NCBI GenBank assembly: GCA_023150835.1 | Contig: JAKLKB010000140.1 | Location: 1-17,519 of the forward strand | Direction of reading: 5' to 3' | Origin: Myxococcota bacterium | GTDB lineage: Bacteria; Myxococcota_C; UBA6777 | Length of the DNA: 17,519 bases | Shown: positions 17,228 to 17,519 of the stretch, one piece after another | Layout of the letters: every line of letters begins with the position of its first letter | Position numbering within the stretch: the stretch's first letter is position 1 | Position numbers and translations under genes: made by a program | The notes under the pieces: generated by a model | What the model saw: the letters and a program-made list of their open reading frames with translations, nothing else | What the model was told of the DNA's origin: nothing | Databases searched by the model: none

Positions 17228-17519
17228 GACACACTCTCCTATCCGCTCCGATACTCGGCTTCTTTGCAGCCGTTCCTTTCACTTCCATCCAACCGCGCAT
17301 CTTCGCATGAAAGAAAACAACTGGGAATAAGGCACGACGAACTTGGAGGAATTTGTCAACAGCATCGTTCGTCACGGGGATAAGTAAGTATCACTAAGTT
17401 TCTTCAACTTTCGCGCCCGAAGAACGGGTTCGTTCAAAAAAGATGGCGATGAAGAGGTCACCGACGCAACAGATCGAGGGCAGGCACGGGGGCCTGCCCC
17501 TACGAAACACCGTGTGATT
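17228..17519. other. Upstream region of the protease gene, with a terminal hairpin repeat
   Basis: A 292 bp non-coding stretch. It carries the AGGAGA ribosome binding site of the giant gene (17235-17240, minus strand) and presumably its promoter, which I cannot place. At 17478-17499 GGGCAGGC pairs with GCCTGCCC around ACGGGG. In reverse complement this resembles the GTAGGGGCAGCC hairpin at 938-962. The window ends just beyond it. Confidence 0.55.

Noticed and set aside
17336-17373. 7-bp inverted repeat GACGAAC/GTTCGTC upstream of the protease gene as an operator
   Set aside because: The arms are short and 24 nt apart, and nothing else supports a regulator site; chance is likely.

Overview
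This looks like chromosomal sequence from a Myxococcota-like bacterium (former Deltaproteobacteria) of moderately high GC. The best clue is a C-terminal-sorting-type motif of the MYXO-CTERM kind (a Cys-Gly-Cys motif, a hydrophobic segment and a basic tail) after a serine protease with Cys-rich modules and Pro/Glu linkers, an architecture typical of that phylum. The assignment rests on style of protein, not on a marker gene.

Layout. Positions 1-2139 (+ strand) hold a YgjV-like membrane protein with a GNAT-like tail and an unrecognised secreted Cys-rich protein. Positions 2329-10201 (- strand) hold a complete alternative N-type F-ATPase operon in the order atpD-atpC-atpQ-atpR-atpB-atpE-atpF-atpA-atpG. 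There is no separate delta gene; a delta-like domain is carried at the C-terminus of subunit b. Most junctions are 1-23 nt overlaps, so translation is probably coupled. The exception is a gap of about 640 bp between atpB and atpE. It contains a collapsed IS607-family element: the HTH start of tnpA joined to the C-terminal half of a Fanzor-like tnpB. Positions 10706-17227 (- strand) are one 2173-codon reading frame. It encodes a secreted S1 serine protease, Cys-rich modules, a MYXO-CTERM-like segment, a lipoprotein-type signal with lipobox, and 28 WD40 repeats. It reads like two exported proteins joined head to tail.

How the genes work together. The N-ATPase is expected to be an ion-pumping ATPase. 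Its c subunit carries the two-carboxylate site and the Glu-Ser-Thr / Tyr signature of the Na+-type family. The operon has been modified by repeats: a 30-nt tandem repeat extends the N-terminus of epsilon, and a dispersed repeat plus a 39-nt duplication lie in frame at the start of atpR. Several families of short palindromic repeats occupy the intergenic gaps, three of them directly 3' of genes, where they may act as terminators.

The most unusual items are the protease / sorting signal / lipobox / WD40 fusion, the IS607 scar inside an ATPase operon, and the secreted protein with an SH3-like domain and CCPPG modules. No RNA genes or CRISPR arrays were seen.
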